DNA of 64,000 bases, taken from assembly GCA_022818135.1 (NCBI GenBank), contig JAFMSR010000008.1:7492140-7556139 (forward strand). Reading direction: 5' to 3'. Origin of the DNA: Saxidomus purpurata. Its lineage: Eukaryota; Mollusca; Bivalvia; Venerida; Veneridae. The notes under the pieces are model-generated. The model did no database searches and was not told where the DNA came from. It saw only the letters and a program-made list of their open reading frames with translations. Positions 1 through 14,187 of the stretch are shown in pieces (within the stretch, counting starts at the first letter, position 1; each line of letters starts with the position of its first letter). A program made the translations under genes and the position numbers.

Positions 1-780
1 AGTTATGAATAGGACGCTAGAACGCCTAATTAAAATAAATCTTTAATAACAATGATTTATGTAGTAAAACACTGTAGAAGTCCTGGCCGAAAATAAGACT
101 TTAGAGCATATTTCAATGTAGCTAAGAAACATCGAGAATAACGAGGACGCGGAAGATACTTTATAAAAACGTCTGCGAAAAACACTTAATAAAGGTTGTG
201 CAGATTTACTGATATACATTTGTACTTCCTTATTGTTTGAAAATAGGATGTTGATCATTTAGCTGACATCTTCTGCGTCATAACATGCATTATTATTAAA
301 AATATTATTGTCGGCTGCACTTCAAAAACTTTGCTTTTTAGGCTAACGCCTTTATCTGTCTAGAGAATTTCAAGTAGTTCAGTCAGATGGGATTCCAGTA
401 TCCCATTTCCAATAAATCAGACAGACGACAAAAGTTCAGGCAGATGACAATAGTTTGGGCAGACGGTAGACGACAATAATTCTGGCGGACAACATACGAA
501 TGTTGTCTAGGATGTAATAAATGTATTTTATTATGTAGTGGTTAAAAGAAATTTATACAACATACTAACTGACACGGGTTTACAGCAACTAGTTCACAAC
601 ATAACATGTAACTCTTCAGAGGTTACTATTTCATATGTTGAAGACACCCGGCACTGACTGAAAATCGTTCATGCGATTTCTCAAGCGAACTTGCTATACA
701 GTTTAATAGGATGAGTCAAAGTCAGCCACTGGCAAAAGTTTATAAGTCATATAAATATATAAAAATATTGTATTGTTTAC
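1..780. other. Non-coding, probable intron at left edge
   Basis: No convincing exon is visible on either strand. The stretch lies downstream (minus-strand sense) of the last visible exon of the Mieap-like gene, whose splice donor is at 775-780, so it is most likely intron of that gene. Degenerate CAGACGACAA-type repetition occurs at about 415-490. Confidence 0.5.
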
Positions 781-2068
<1,288 letters not shown>

Positions 2069-2082
2069 CAAAAGAACCTAAA

Positions 2083-3898
2083 ATAATGAAAATTTACAAT
2101 AGCTGCTTACCTTTTGTGAAATAAACTTACTTGATGTGATAGGTTCGAAACCCGACGCATTCTCAGAACGACTTAGAACTGCTGATTCAGCAATCAGTTG
2201 GTATGCTCTATGCTTTATTCAAAGTACAGATAAACTTAGCTGTTATAGTACAACAACAGAAACTGACGCATGATATACACTTACTCCTCGGCATTTACCG
2301 TTCTGTCATAATCAAGCTAGCTTTACCGGCATGGCGCGCTGAAAATGGCTTACCAACATTTTTAATTCACAATCAGTGTAGCCACCTAATTTCTCGTCCG
2401 CTGTACGAATGCTAACACTAGTACCAGTAAAAAGTACATAAATAATTAATTATAGTACATATATGGCTTTAAAAATTACACATACAAAATATTACCTGCT
2501 ATAGAATATTGTTATCCTAAACGAATTGGAGGATAATACATGTAATAATGTATTTATTATTCAGACGGTTGATTCGTTAAAATTCCCTCTGCAGCTTAAG
2601 CACAGATCTTCCTTATGCCATTGATTTCCATAGTAATAGATTTCTGTGGAACAAACAGTGTTGTATGTGTTCATATTGATGGGAACCAATAACATGTTAG
2701 AGTGTATTGAACCATCGTCTGCGAGTCGCGTGACTCAGTGAAAATATTAGTCACATCGGATATTAGACAGATGGCCGCAGACGATCGATTATAAACCGAG
2801 TATTGAATTTAAGGCATTCTTTATACTCGGTATGCTTTTCAAAGAGTTATTGACTTCAATTTATGACTACTGTGTTGCAAAGGCGAAAACAGAAATGTTA
2901 ATGAAACTTTTTTCCGGCATGCCATATCATATGCTTTAGGAGAGTAATCACTTTGAATTTACTAATATACATCTAGTCACATTTTTGATAGGCTAATGAT
3001 AGAACCTATTCACTTTAAAACAATGTTTCTTTCGTATTTACGTTGTTTCTTCAAGAAAAAGACTAATCAGAAAGCCTTTCTTGCTTTTTACAATACTTAT
3101 GTCATTGAAAAAATACTGCCCTATGTTTTTAATATGTACGCATCGATTTAAAAAGCAAAGTTAGGAATGTTTTGGTACAAATAAATGTCATTTCTGTCAG
3201 TAAGACATCTTTCTTGATAAAAAGAGGGCTACTTGTGAATGTGATCCTGGGGCTTTAAAGTAATGAAATACATGAGATATATATTTTATACGTATAAACC
3301 ATGATTAACAAAGAAACATTTCAGAATCCTAATTTTCTACTTTTCCTTGTTTCGTTTTCGAAAGAAAATGTACATTTTGAGATATGTAAACGCTGGTTAA
3401 GAAGTATTCAATGTATAGTGTATGTAATTTCTTAATACAAAAGGCGCGTGTAGGTTTAGATTAAATATGGGAACAAAATGTAAGTAAATATGAAATTATT
3501 GTCATTTTTTATATAATTATGATAAAATATGATATATTTTATGCACTACTTTTGTCCAAGCGCAACAGATACAATTATTTTGCAGAATAATGAATTGGAC
3601 GCCTGCGTGTTTGTCAATATTGGTATCAATATCTTGCGTCGCATTTCCATGCAGAACATTTTGTTGCTGGAAAATGACATTGAAACCTTATATTTCTGTA
3701 GAATTTCTGCAACCATATGCAGCATTATTCCTCATGAATATCAAGCGATAGGAAATCGTTGAAAGAATCTAGAATATCAGTAGTCTCTAAACGCGGGATA
3801 TGCGAGTCGTCTGCTTCCATTGGAGATCGATACGTGTGTCGATAGTAACAATAATTATATTTCTCTCAATGCCGCGCTGGTGTTGATGACAATACGTG
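2083..3898. other. Intergenic region between divergent genes
   Basis: The Mieap-like gene points left and the HSPA12-like gene points right, so this 1.8 kb is a shared upstream region. No exon, CpG-rich promoter or known repeat is evident. A possible minus-strand donor (AAAAG|GTAAGC, about 2107-2112) lies only about 33 bases from the acceptor at 2083, too close for a normal animal intron. The short open frames at 2203-2415 and 3529-3762 look accidental. Confidence 0.5.
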
Positions 3899-3899
3899 T

Positions 3900-3907
3900 T
3901 ATAAAAG
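3900..3907 (+). promoter_or_regulatory. TATA box of HSPA12-like gene
   Basis: TATAAAAG stands 52 bases before the ATG at 3959, which would leave a very short 5' leader of roughly 20-30 bases. No clean array of inverted GAA/TTC heat-shock units is visible upstream, so heat induction cannot be claimed. Confidence 0.55.
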
Positions 3908-3958
3908 ATGGAGAAATTCTGAAACAAAGAAAGTTATTTTTAATTGAAATTTCACAAA

Positions 3959-6900
3959 ATGGCAGATGCCGAAAGTGACGTAACAGAAACACCGCCTTCT
4001 GTGCAGCACGAGCCATCTGCAGACGACGAGGACAATTTCGATGCAGACGAACATTCCGTGGTGGAAAATGACGCGGAAACAGATGACAATGGCTCTACTT
4101 CTACACAAAATGCAGAAAGCTTCAAAATCGTGGCTGCTATTGACTTTGGGACTACTTTTAGCGGATATGCATACTCGTTTACCGACGAATATGATAAGAT
4201 TTACACGAACAAAAACTGGGGGCAGACGCAAGGGTTCCTTCTACATAAAACGCCAACTTGTTTACTTCTGAGGCCCGACGGGGAGTTTGAGGCGTTCGGG
4301 TTTGAGGCAGTGTCGAAGTACAACGACCTCACCGAGGAGGAGGCAGAAGAGTATTTTTACTTCGACAGATTTAAGATGAAGCTCTTCGACAACAAGGTAA
4401 ACATTTAAGTTTTTTTTTTCGTTCTTCCTGTAGACATTAATCCATAGATATATCCAGATAAACGTTTAATTAAATGTTTGACTAAACATTCTGCAAAATA
4501 GATAGGTCTCATATTTATACATAACTTAGCGAGCAGTTTAAGTACGGGGAAACAAAATATCTGTCAGATCGTGATACGTACTAAATACATAAAGATTTGA
4601 ATAATTGCAGTTCACGTGCATACATGTGTTTTCCACAGTTAGTGAATAATACATGTACATGAATTGAATTATTCGGTGTTATGCATTTACAATATGAATC
4701 TCACAGCTGCAGCATAAATATATAATTATTGACTCCAGAGGCAGTGGATATGATGTGATATTCACCAGAAAGTACTAATATTGACCGAGGTGACAACCCC
4801 GTAAGTACAAAATGACTGAAGCGCTTCTATAATGAATATTTTTATGAATAATAATAAAATGCCCTTAGAAAATCGATTAAACAATATTAATTAACATATA
4901 CGAAATAGCAATTAGAACTTGAGTCAACGGATTTTTTCAAACACACTATCACAACGCAAAAGAAGAAAGGGAATTGTGCGTTTCAAGTGCCAGTACTTTA
5001 GTGAAGTATCTACTTCAGATAACGACCGATCAACAATTAAGTTTTTGATATTGACAAGTCGCTTAATTCTTTTCATATGACAGCAGTATCCTACTGAGCA
5101 GTCGAATATCATATTTGAATTTATCTAGTTTCCTTTGCCGTTGTGTCAATGAACAGGTAGTACAGTACAGGTAAGACTCCTGGCTTCTGTGGAAATAAAA
5201 GTTTCTATTCATACGCCTTTCAGGATCTACATACAGATATATTACTCGAAGACGCCAAGGGGAAACAACAGCCGGCAGTGGATGTTTTCGCCAAGTCCTT
5301 GTTCTACATGAAAGAGCACCTTCTAAGGTACTTCAACTTCGGTCAACAACAGTTACTTCCCTTTCCCTATTGCTTTGCAAAATAAGTTACTTGATCAAGA
5401 TCGACCTTCATATCTTTGTATGCTGGTCTGTTATCAACTATAACTTTTGTCATTTTAGTATATGTAGTATTCAAACTGATTACACTACTGATTCCTTTTA
5501 CAATAATTGGACAATGAGCCTTCTTTTTTGATTTGCGGGGGCAAAGTTTTGCCTTTAGCGCATTTACAGTAAATGTCGGGTTTCATACGGCAGAGCTCAT
5601 TCGTTTGTAATTTATACCCAGTCACTTTTCAGGGCTATGAAAACAAACCTCGGGCTCGATCCTGATCCTCTGTCTATACGCTGGGTTCTCACAGTACCGG
5701 CAATCTGGGACGAAAACTCAAAACAGTTCATGAGAGAGGCCGCTCATAGGGTAATCTTGTTATACATAAATGTAACATTAAGTAATCTTTTTTAAAGACC
5801 ACACGAATAAAGACAAATCTTCAGATGAAAACTAACCAGGAAATTCATAGCAATATTCTTGTTTAAAATACCCCTATTATTAATATCAATCTAACATGGT
5901 TTTTTTCAGCCACTACTGGCAGTTGATCTTCTTTCACAGATTTGACTGTACAAAGATTGCACCAGTACATATAAATGTATAACATTTCTGAATTGCACAC
6001 AAGAAATACAAAAACATGAAAGGCATAGCTCTTACTGAATTTATTCTTCTACTATAGTCATTCATGAACCTCAATATTCTATTTCAGGGTGGTTTAATTG
6101 ACACACTCTACAGCAATCAGCTTGTTATCGCCCTTGAACCGGAAGCTGCATCACTCTACTGTCGCACACTTCCGGTCAGCACGTTTTTGTCAACCGGTGA
6201 TGACGCAACCAAGCCTTCATTTGAGTCTGGAACTAAATACCTCGTCGTTGATGCCGGAGGTAATAACATATCAACATCCAGTATTCGTAATGAAAGTAGT
6301 TCAGTATGAAAAACAGTATTTTGATTCGTACAGTTGTATTCAACAATTATGCTACATTGCATATCGCGAATCCATAAATAGTTAGTTTATGAACTGTGAT
6401 TAACCTAGCGACATTTTTTTTTCACTATAGGTAAATATTTTGCTAGACTGATACAATATCATACAATGACGGACTATTTTCAGTGAAATAATTTGCTTTT
6501 TAGATTTTACTTTTTACTGCACTCCTTTTTAACAAACCGTGTTCAGGTGCCATCGTATTAAAGGTCCATTACTAACAACAAATCGAATTTTCTTTCAAAT
6601 CTTAAATTGCAACACGGAACTACAGTTTGAAACTGGCTTCTGAAACTTTACAATAACCGTGAAGTATTTCCCTGTTTGAAGTACTGGTGCAGAAAAATGA
6701 GTGATTGTTTGTGTATTTCCTTAAATTGACCTTGGTGGTCTTTTTTGTCCTACTTTCGCTTAAATGAATGTTGTAAACAGTCAGACAAATACTTTGCACA
6801 TCATTGGAAGTAAAGTTCTTCAATCATAATACATAATGGGCATGCTTATTTACGTGCAACTTATTTACAGTCTCCTTCTGGGAGATTTCTTGAAAATAAC

Positions 6901-8179
6901 AAAGATATTTGAAAACGGGAAAACCTACTTTTGTTTTTGAAAAGGCAAACTATTATTTATTAGTTCTTTTGTTAAACTCAAATTTTCAACACAATATGGT
7001 CACATTCAATGCAGTATGCCATATTTTTCCTTCTGATAAGACGCCCGTTTCGATTCCATATTAAAAATAAAATTCGATTTGGTGTTAGTAATGGACTTTT
7101 AAGTAAATATCTTTATACCTACAGGTGGTACTATTGATATTGTTGCCCACAAGATCAGGAAAGATGGTCGAATAAAAGAACTGTTCCGCGCTACTGGCGG
7201 TGCTTGGGGAGGCACAATGATTGACAATCAGTTCCTGAACCTACTCAACAAAATATTTGGTGAAGACTTCATGCTAGCTTTCCAGAATGAGTTTCCGAAA
7301 GACTTAGTTGAACTGTTACAAGACTTTGAAATCAAAAAAAGAGGTGAATGCGAGAGTATTAGAGTTTCTCTGCCATATAACTTTTGTAACTACAAACATC
7401 TCGGACGGCCTGTGCAAGAGTGCATAAAACAGTTCGCCGCGCAGGCGGAAGCGGAAATAAAATTCTCGTCTGGTAAACTGGTGATGTCAGCCGCCGTGGT
7501 GAACGAATTGTTCCAAGACACCCTTGTGCAAATAAACGATCATATACAGTCCTTGATGAAGAAAACAAGATTAAAAGACGTAAGGTATATTTTTCTTGTT
7601 GGTGGGTTCGCAGAATCCGGCAGATTACAAAGGGCGATAAAGGATGACTTTAGTAGCGAAAGTGTAAGTGTCCTTGTACCGGAAGAAGCCAGCTTGGCGG
7701 TAGTACGGGGTGCTGTGGCCTTTGGTAGAGATCCAAGCTCAATTTGTCAAAGAATTTGCAGGTTTACGTACGGTGTGGGCTCATATCTTCCGTTTGAAGA
7801 TGGCATCCACAGAGAGGATCTGAAAGTTGAGTCCGATGGAATGACTTTGTGTAAGAATATTCTGCAGTTATGGGCAGAGGCCGGGGAGGTCATAGGTCAT
7901 AATGAAATATGGAAAGAAACTTACACACCAATTATAGCCAATCAAAAAGGAATAATTTTCGAATTTTACAAATCATCAAAAAGAAAGGTCAAATACACTG
8001 ACGAGGCAGGTGTGTCTAAATGCGGCTGTTTAGTTGTAGAGATGCCGGATATGACAGGAGACAAGTCGCGTTCCGTTGACCTCGAGGTCATCTTCGGGGG
8101 GACTGAAATCAGAGTGGTTGGCTATGATCACACGAGTCAAACAACCCGAGAAACATACATTGATTTTCTAGCATCTTGA
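3959..8179 (+). CDS. HSPA12: HSPA12-like Hsp70-family ATPase, complete, five exons
   Basis: The exons are 3959-4396, 5224-5327, 5633-5750, 6088-6259 and 7125-8179. All have GT/AG borders and matching phases, and they sum to 1887 nt, i.e. 628 residues plus stop, close to vertebrate HSPA12A/B. Residues 1-55 are acidic and low-complexity. Phosphate-1 loop DFGTTFSGYAYSF is at 62-74; WVLTVPAIWDE and ALEPEAASLYC typify the family; phosphate-2 DAGGGTID (about 275-282) is split by the fourth intron; adenosine motif FLVGGFAESGRLQ is near 434. The protein has the actin/Hsp70 nucleotide-binding fold but lacks a classical Hsp70 substrate-binding domain, as expected for HSPA12. ATG 3959 is chosen for its context (AAAATGGC) and its spacing from the TATA box. 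Bivalves carry many HSPA12 paralogues linked to stress and immune responses; the client and role of this one are unknown. No frameshift is seen, so it looks functional. Which paralogue it is cannot be decided. Confidence 0.95.
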
Positions 8180-8650
8180 ACGCACTTACAAGAAAATGGA
8201 AAACAGCTTGATTTTTGTTCACTAGAAACTTAAACCATGCAATTCAAGTTTAACACCGTTTTCTTTCAAAGCAGAGACAAGTCTTAGCATTTTTATGTCG
8301 ACTTTGTGTATTTTTCTGCTGCTGCATTTCTCATAATCGCTTGGTTTAACAGAACGAGAATTCATATACATGTAGTTGAAACATTATTGTTTATAGGGCT
8401 TTTTGCAAATGGCTCTGCCTGTGCGACCGTTGCACTGTGATCATAATCTGCACTGTTCACTATTCAGTCAGTGAACGTACACTGGGCACCCCTTCCATTT
8501 TAGAAATGTAGGTGGAGTGGGGAGTGTAGGTGGAGTGGGAGTGTGGGGAGAGTGGGGTGGGCAAGAATAAGCTGACTTCAAACCTTACTTTATACTTTAC
8601 AGAAAATTGTGTGAAGCTACAAGAAAAAAACGTTAAGTTCAAGTAAGAAA
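8180..8650. other. 3' flank of HSPA12-like gene
   Basis: No clear AATAAA stands close to the stop codon. Positions 8510-8560 form a G-rich stretch of GTAGGTGGAGTGGG-type repeats. Nothing else is recognisable. Confidence 0.5.
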
Positions 8651-8654
8651 ACAT

Positions 8655-9340
8655 TTTAAATAACAAGAGGGCCATAATTGCACTAGATCGATCATCTGCG
8701 GTCATGGCTCTTGACCTCAAACTCAGAAGGGCTAATCTACTTGCAAATGACCGACATTTCTATTTAGTTTGAAGATCATAGGCCTAATGGTCTTCTAATT
8801 ATTGAACATAATAGATCTGACATTGATTTGTCCACTATACAATGCTGTATACTAAATACTTAAGCTCTAGGCCTTGTGGTCTTTGAGAAGATGTTTTTTG
8901 TTATACAAGTCAATATCAAAACCAGTGAGCCACTGGGTGTGGTCAATTTTGACCCCCGGGGCATGATTTGAACAAACTTGGTAAAAGTCTACTAGACAAT
9001 GTTTCACATCAAATATATAAGCTCTTTCCAGAAGAGGTGACCCCTTGGCGGGGTAAATTTTGACCACGGGGACAAGATTTGAATAAACTTGGTAGAGGAC
9101 CACTAGACAATACCACATACCAACTACATGTATCTAAGCTTTATGCCTTGTTGTTTTGCAGACGATTTTTATTTATCTTTTTCCTGCATGGAATGGAGTT
9201 CTTTGAAAAATCTCAGTAGAGCTCCATGCCAAGAGCATCCCTGCCAAATGTCATTACCATCAGTCTACCAGTTTCATATACGATGTTTTAAGCAAATAGC
9301 GGACAGACGGACGACGAACATCCAAGGTCGTGAGCTCTAC
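8655..9340. repeat. Dispersed bivalve-type repeat, internally tandem
   Basis: It begins with AACAAGAGGGCCATAATTGC. It contains two roughly 110-170 bp units (about 8860-8990 and 8990-9120) with the recurring words TTTGACC...GGGG, ATTTGAA, AACTTGGTA and CCACTAGACAAT. It ends near GGACAGACGGACGACGAAC. Related units recur at 32515-33480, 54850-55130, 56040-56500 and 56880-57180, so it is one interspersed family. The short open frames inside are not genes. Confidence 0.75.
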
Positions 9341-9359
9341 GAGTCTTATTTACGCCTTT

Positions 9360-9889
9360 GTTGCGCTGAACTTTTACAATGAGTATTCTTAACGTACTAC
9401 AAATGTATATATTTATTGTTGTTGTTTAATTGTTGTCCACACATATACCTCTTTATCAACCAGTGTGATTAGTTTGTTGTTGTTTCTTTTGTTTATCTGT
9501 TTCTTTGTAGCATATGTGTTTATTCTAACTGTAATATGTTCCAGAAAATGTCAATATTAAAATGCTTAATTAAGGAGTTCGTTCCTTTTGTTTAACAAAT
9601 TAAAAGGAGTTAGGTTTTGTGACATTCAGTCATTGAACTTGTATAGCTGACGTACTAGAGTTAACTACAGTTAGTTGTTCTTTCACCTTCACCGTGAAGA
9701 GCAGAAACTCAATCAACATCTTTGCTAAGGCAGAGTTAGAACCCGAGTTAACTGGTTCCGTGCACTTAGTTTTCCCGTAGTCCAAGAAGCTTGCCCCGTA
9801 GCACTTTCTTTCCCCGCACCCAAGTTAGCCCCGTAGCACCTAGTTACCCCGCAGACCCTAAAGTTAGCCCCGTTAAACCAAAATTTCCC
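9360..9889. other. AT-rich spacer and decayed CCCCGTAG minisatellite
   Basis: Positions 9360-9740 show nothing recognisable. At about 9770-9889 degenerate units of the type GTTAGCCCCGTAGCACC repeat four to five times and dissolve into the low-quality stretch that follows. Confidence 0.5.
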
Positions 9890-9941
9890 CCAGCCCCAAA
9901 AAAAAAACCAAAAAAAATTTTTTTTCCCAAAAAAACCATTT

Positions 9942-10006
<65 letters not shown>

Positions 10007-10045
10007 CCAAAATTTAAAATTTTATTTTAAAAAAAAAAAAAATTC
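9890..10045. other. Suspect homopolymer stretch (likely consensus error)
   Basis: Runs of C, A and T, including about 55 consecutive A, replace what seems to be a continuation of the CCCCGTAG repeat. The pattern CCCCAAAAAAAAACC...TTTTTTTTCCC is typical of collapsed consensus over a tandem repeat. Confidence 0.6.
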
Positions 10046-10787
10046 TAGTTATTTGAATAAAAATGTTTTTATGTTATTTACATTGATGCCAGATTTACAG
10101 TATACCTTTTAACGAACCTTCATACAGCAACACTTTGAGACAGTTTTCACACAATATTTATCCAGATACTTATTTTTTTAAACTAATCCTGAACACTACA
10201 TTTTTGTATGTATAAGTTAGTGTTTATTAAGTTAAAAATGGCCAATTCAACAACAACACATTATTACAACGCTTTTTATTATCATTTTCATATTAACGTT
10301 TCGGCGAAAGCCTTCATCAGAATAACAATATAAAGCGGACGTGAGAAATTTGTCCGGTAAGGAAACAATCTTACTTTCATTTTGTATTTTAACGCTACAA
10401 TGTACTAGAATGATCTATGTTCTGGTCTATTCTTTGTTGATATCCTCAGACTTTTTTAATTCTATTCCAAAAAGTAAATTTAAGAGAAGTTGAAGCTGAC
10501 CGATTAACAGAAGGCGCTAAATAGGGTCAAGCCTTTTCGGCTTACATTCGTGTGATATGATAAAACATTAAAAGACGCCAGAATTTGAAGTTTTTGGGGG
10601 GATTCCAGTGTACAGCTTCCTCAACTGTAACTAATTTTACAGAGATCACGTTAAATTATCAGATCACATAACCTTTAGTTCCGGGGTATGTGCCATGCAC
10701 AGGTATACCTCGTTTAGACAGTTTAAAAGTAAGAACAGTCTCTTAAAACGTTTAGTAAACATTCTTTCATATTAAACATTTATCCAG
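10046..10787. other. Spacer upstream of protease exon
   Basis: No confident exon is seen. A weak candidate for the preceding protease exon ends at a CACAG|GTATAC donor near 10703, after codons reading GMCHAQ, but its upstream border is unclear. A phrase at about 10300-10330 (CGGCGAAAGCCTTCATCAG) resembles a dispersed-repeat end. Confidence 0.35.
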
Positions 10788-11303
10788 GGTGATACGGGTG
10801 GCCCGCTAGTCTGCAAAGAGTGATAGCGGTGGCCCGCTAGTCTGCAAAGAGTGATAGCGGTGGCCCGCTAGTCTGCAAAGATTGATAGCGGTGGCCCGCT
10901 AGTCTGCAAAGAGTGATAGCGGTGGCCCAACGTTTAGTAAACATTTTTTCATATTAAACATTTATCCAGGGTGATACGGGTGGCCCGCTAGTCTACAAAG
11001 AGTGATAGCGGTGGCCCGCTAGTCTGCAATGAGTGATAGCGGTGGCCCGCTAGTCTGCAAAGAGTGATAGCGGTGCCCCGCTAGTCCGCGAAGAGTAATA
11101 GCGGTGGCCCGCTAGTCTGCAAAGACAGAACAAATGACTGGATTCAAGTCGGTGTAGCCAGTTTCACAAGTAAAAACAGACCCGAGAAATTTCCAGCTGT
11201 GCTTACAAAAGTGGCAGACTACGATAACTTGGATGAAGGGCTACACATATTATTAGAAAACGCACTATCAACTGTCATATTTCCTTTGATATATTATGTC
11301 TAA
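10788..11303 (+). pseudogene. Trypsin-like serine protease terminal exon, active-site codons amplified as 31-bp minisatellite
   Basis: After the acceptor ATCCAG the sequence reads GDTGGPLVCK, the Ser-motif of S1 proteases (GDSGGPLV) with Thr for Ser. The 31 bases covering these codons then repeat; most units carry AGC (Ser) at the catalytic codon. The block 10788-10928 (about 4.5 units) and 41 bp of preceding intron with its acceptor are duplicated 182 bp downstream; the second array (from 10970) has five units. After the last unit the frame is open to TAA 11301-11303 and reads DRTNDWIQVGVASF...PAVLTKVADYDN, the usual C-terminal part of the fold. Because 31 is not a multiple of three, each extra unit shifts frame and GAG TGA gives a stop. 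From 10970 to 11303 is 334 bases; removing four units leaves 210, exactly 70 codons. So an intact ancestral exon with one unit is implied. Earlier exons (His and Asp) are not visible. The present copy should be non-functional unless splicing avoids the array. Confidence 0.75.
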
Positions 11304-13504
11304 ATGTCTTTATATTTTATATTCTACAAAAACGGAAACTTTATAAAGAGAAAAAACATGAAAAATATCTAGCTCCTGGTTATATATCAACCATGTATAA
11401 GAGCAATGAGTCGTGAATGTTATTCTTCTTTATACTGACGACTAATATCATGACCTATGTCACCCCTTGTCTTTATCGGTTTAATAAGTCGGGTGAAATA
11501 AGACTACATATCTTGCTTCTAATGTCAAACCATACCGGGAAAGACTTTATCAAGACTTCGAGCCCATGTGACTATAACGCGTTGCATATCATTATTTTTT
11601 TTGTCATTTCGTATTTAAAACAACATAATATTATGACTATTACTGCAAAATGCGTTTAATTATTGTCTCTATGTGTCCATGTAGACGGATTCAGACCACA
11701 CGTATTCCTGTGCGTAAGTTTTAATACTAATAAGCATAAGTTATTTTGTTCCAGGCATAAATCCATCGTCAGCAAGGCAGGGACTCTCAAATAGGACAAT
11801 TGGTATTACTGATATTAATGAAAACTTACTTTACAGAAAATAAATACGCAAATGAGTTTGTAAACCATTGTTTTGAATGATAAAATATTCAAATAGGTTT
11901 TTAATACTTTTATACAGTCTATGGTTGGAAGTGGATGCGATCAAAGGGAGATAATCTTTTTAAATGGACAAGGTAATGTTATATTTCTTCGATAGTGCAC
12001 TTCATCTCGGTGATTACCACTGTGCGAAATATCAAGTCAATTCTATGGATATCCCGGAGGTTGCAAGAAAGAATTATGATTCTTGGTCACTGCACCTCAT
12101 CTCAATGTCCTCTACCACTCTGTGAAATATCAAGTCAAGCTTGCGTAACGGGCATAAGGACCCCGGAAGGACGGACAAAACGGTAACCATATGACTTATA
12201 CTAGGAAAATAAATTAAACAAATCTTTTCACATTTAAATTTAAAGTTTATTAATAAATTAATCAGATATTTTACTCGATACTTTACTAGATACTTTCTAT
12301 TGAAAGTCTGCTCCAACTTGTTAGATTGTTATTAATATGCACATATATAAAGAAAAACTTTCATCTGGCGACAAAAACAAGCAATTCAAAACTAGTTTTA
12401 TACTTTTAATTTGTGGCAATTATTGGCCATGGCTGGTATGTGTAAAGTACATGCATATTTAAACTCAAATATAAAATGATAGCTTTTTTGCTCCGGCAAC
12501 GGTATCAGAAACATAATTTTATGCTATTAATGCCTTATTATTAAAATAGAGTCTTTCATTTCTTCATTATTGAATGATGAATGTTTTACGGATTCACAGT
12601 TTCACAACATTTTCCAAACAACCGTAGAGTACTATACTCTATATTATCTGTAAGAGTGTCTTTCTGTTTGGAATTGATCAAACAACAGATCATATAGCGT
12701 TTTTTCCAGCCATGACAAGGAATGTGAGCAACATCGTCAGAAAACATCTATCCTGAAAAACATACAAAATTCTGGACAGCAACTGAATGAGGTGGGAGGG
12801 TGAGTTTGATATATTTAAACAACATTTACAATGACCTATTATTTTAACAATATAAACAAATCTTGGTCAGACATGTTACCTCTTATGTGAGCTGTAGAAG
12901 AAAAGAACGCAAGTACCGATTCCTCGGTTGATAAACCCTCGAGAATTCAGTAAAGCAACATTCCTACGGCATTCCTGAAAGTCTATGACGGGGGCGGAGC
13001 TTGTTTCTTACGACAGATAAAAAGTTTAATATCTAGCGATTTAACAAGATATTAAATTAAAAAATGCATAACGCTAGCTATTATGGACAACATTTTGCCT
13101 TGCCAATCTTAAATGTCTTAACGTGGTATCATGCTCCAAAATGACCAGTAGGTGGCCTTTAACTTAAAACGAAAGAGATTTCTACTCCTAGAAAAAAGTT
13201 AATATTACTAAAGTGATAATTAATATATTAATTTAATTATGAAAATATTTTTGACTTTCTTCGTCAAAATCGACATGTATCAGTAAGAGGAATAACTCAA
13301 TAAAACTTATTTGATGTTGGTACGACTTGCATAATATGGTCTTGGAAACTAACATGTGGTTCAACAACTTTTTACTCACCATGACCACAACATGACTTTC
13401 TTTCTTTCTCCCATTCTTTGTAATTTTAGTGCTACAATTTATTGCAACATCTAAATTGAAAAGGGGACTTTAATCATATATGTAAGTCTTATACACGCAT
13501 ATAA
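11304..13504. other. Intergenic, one dispersed repeat
   Basis: At about 11990-12185 there are two copies of a 100-bp unit (GCACTTCATCTC...AAATATCAAGTCAA) ending in CCCCGGAAGGACGGACAAA, which resembles a dispersed molluscan repeat. The rest is AT-rich and featureless. No coding region is supported. Confidence 0.5.
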
Positions 13505-14146
13505 AAATTAAGTAAGGCAACAGAATGTAGCGGTAATAGTAACAGTAATCAGTAACAGTACAGCACCAACACCAGCAACAACGAAAGTATGTAACAGTAA
13601 CAGAAACAGTACAACACCAACACCAGCAACAACCAAAGTATGTAACAGTAAACAGTAACAGTACAGCACCAACACCAGCAACAACTAACGTATGTAACAG
13701 TAAAGAGTAACAGTACAGCCCCAACACCAGCAACAACTAACGTATGTAACAGTAAACGGTAACAGTACAGCACCAACATCAGCAACAACTAACGTATGTA
13801 ACAGTAAACAGTAACAGTACAGCACCAACACCAGCAACAACAAAGTATGTAACAGTAACAGAAACAGTACACCACCAACATCAGCAACAACCAAAGTATG
13901 TAACAGTAACAGAAACAATACACCACCAACACCAGCAACAACTAAAGTATGTCACAGTAACAGAAACAGTACAGCACCAACACCAGCAACAACCAAAGTA
14001 TGTAACAGTAACAGAAACAGTACAACACCAACACCAGCAACAACCAAAGTATGTAACAGTAAACAGTAACAGTACAGCACCAACACCAGCAACAACGTAT
14101 AATAACAGAAACAGTACACCACCAACACCACCAACAACCAAAAAAA

Positions 14147-14187
<41 letters not shown>
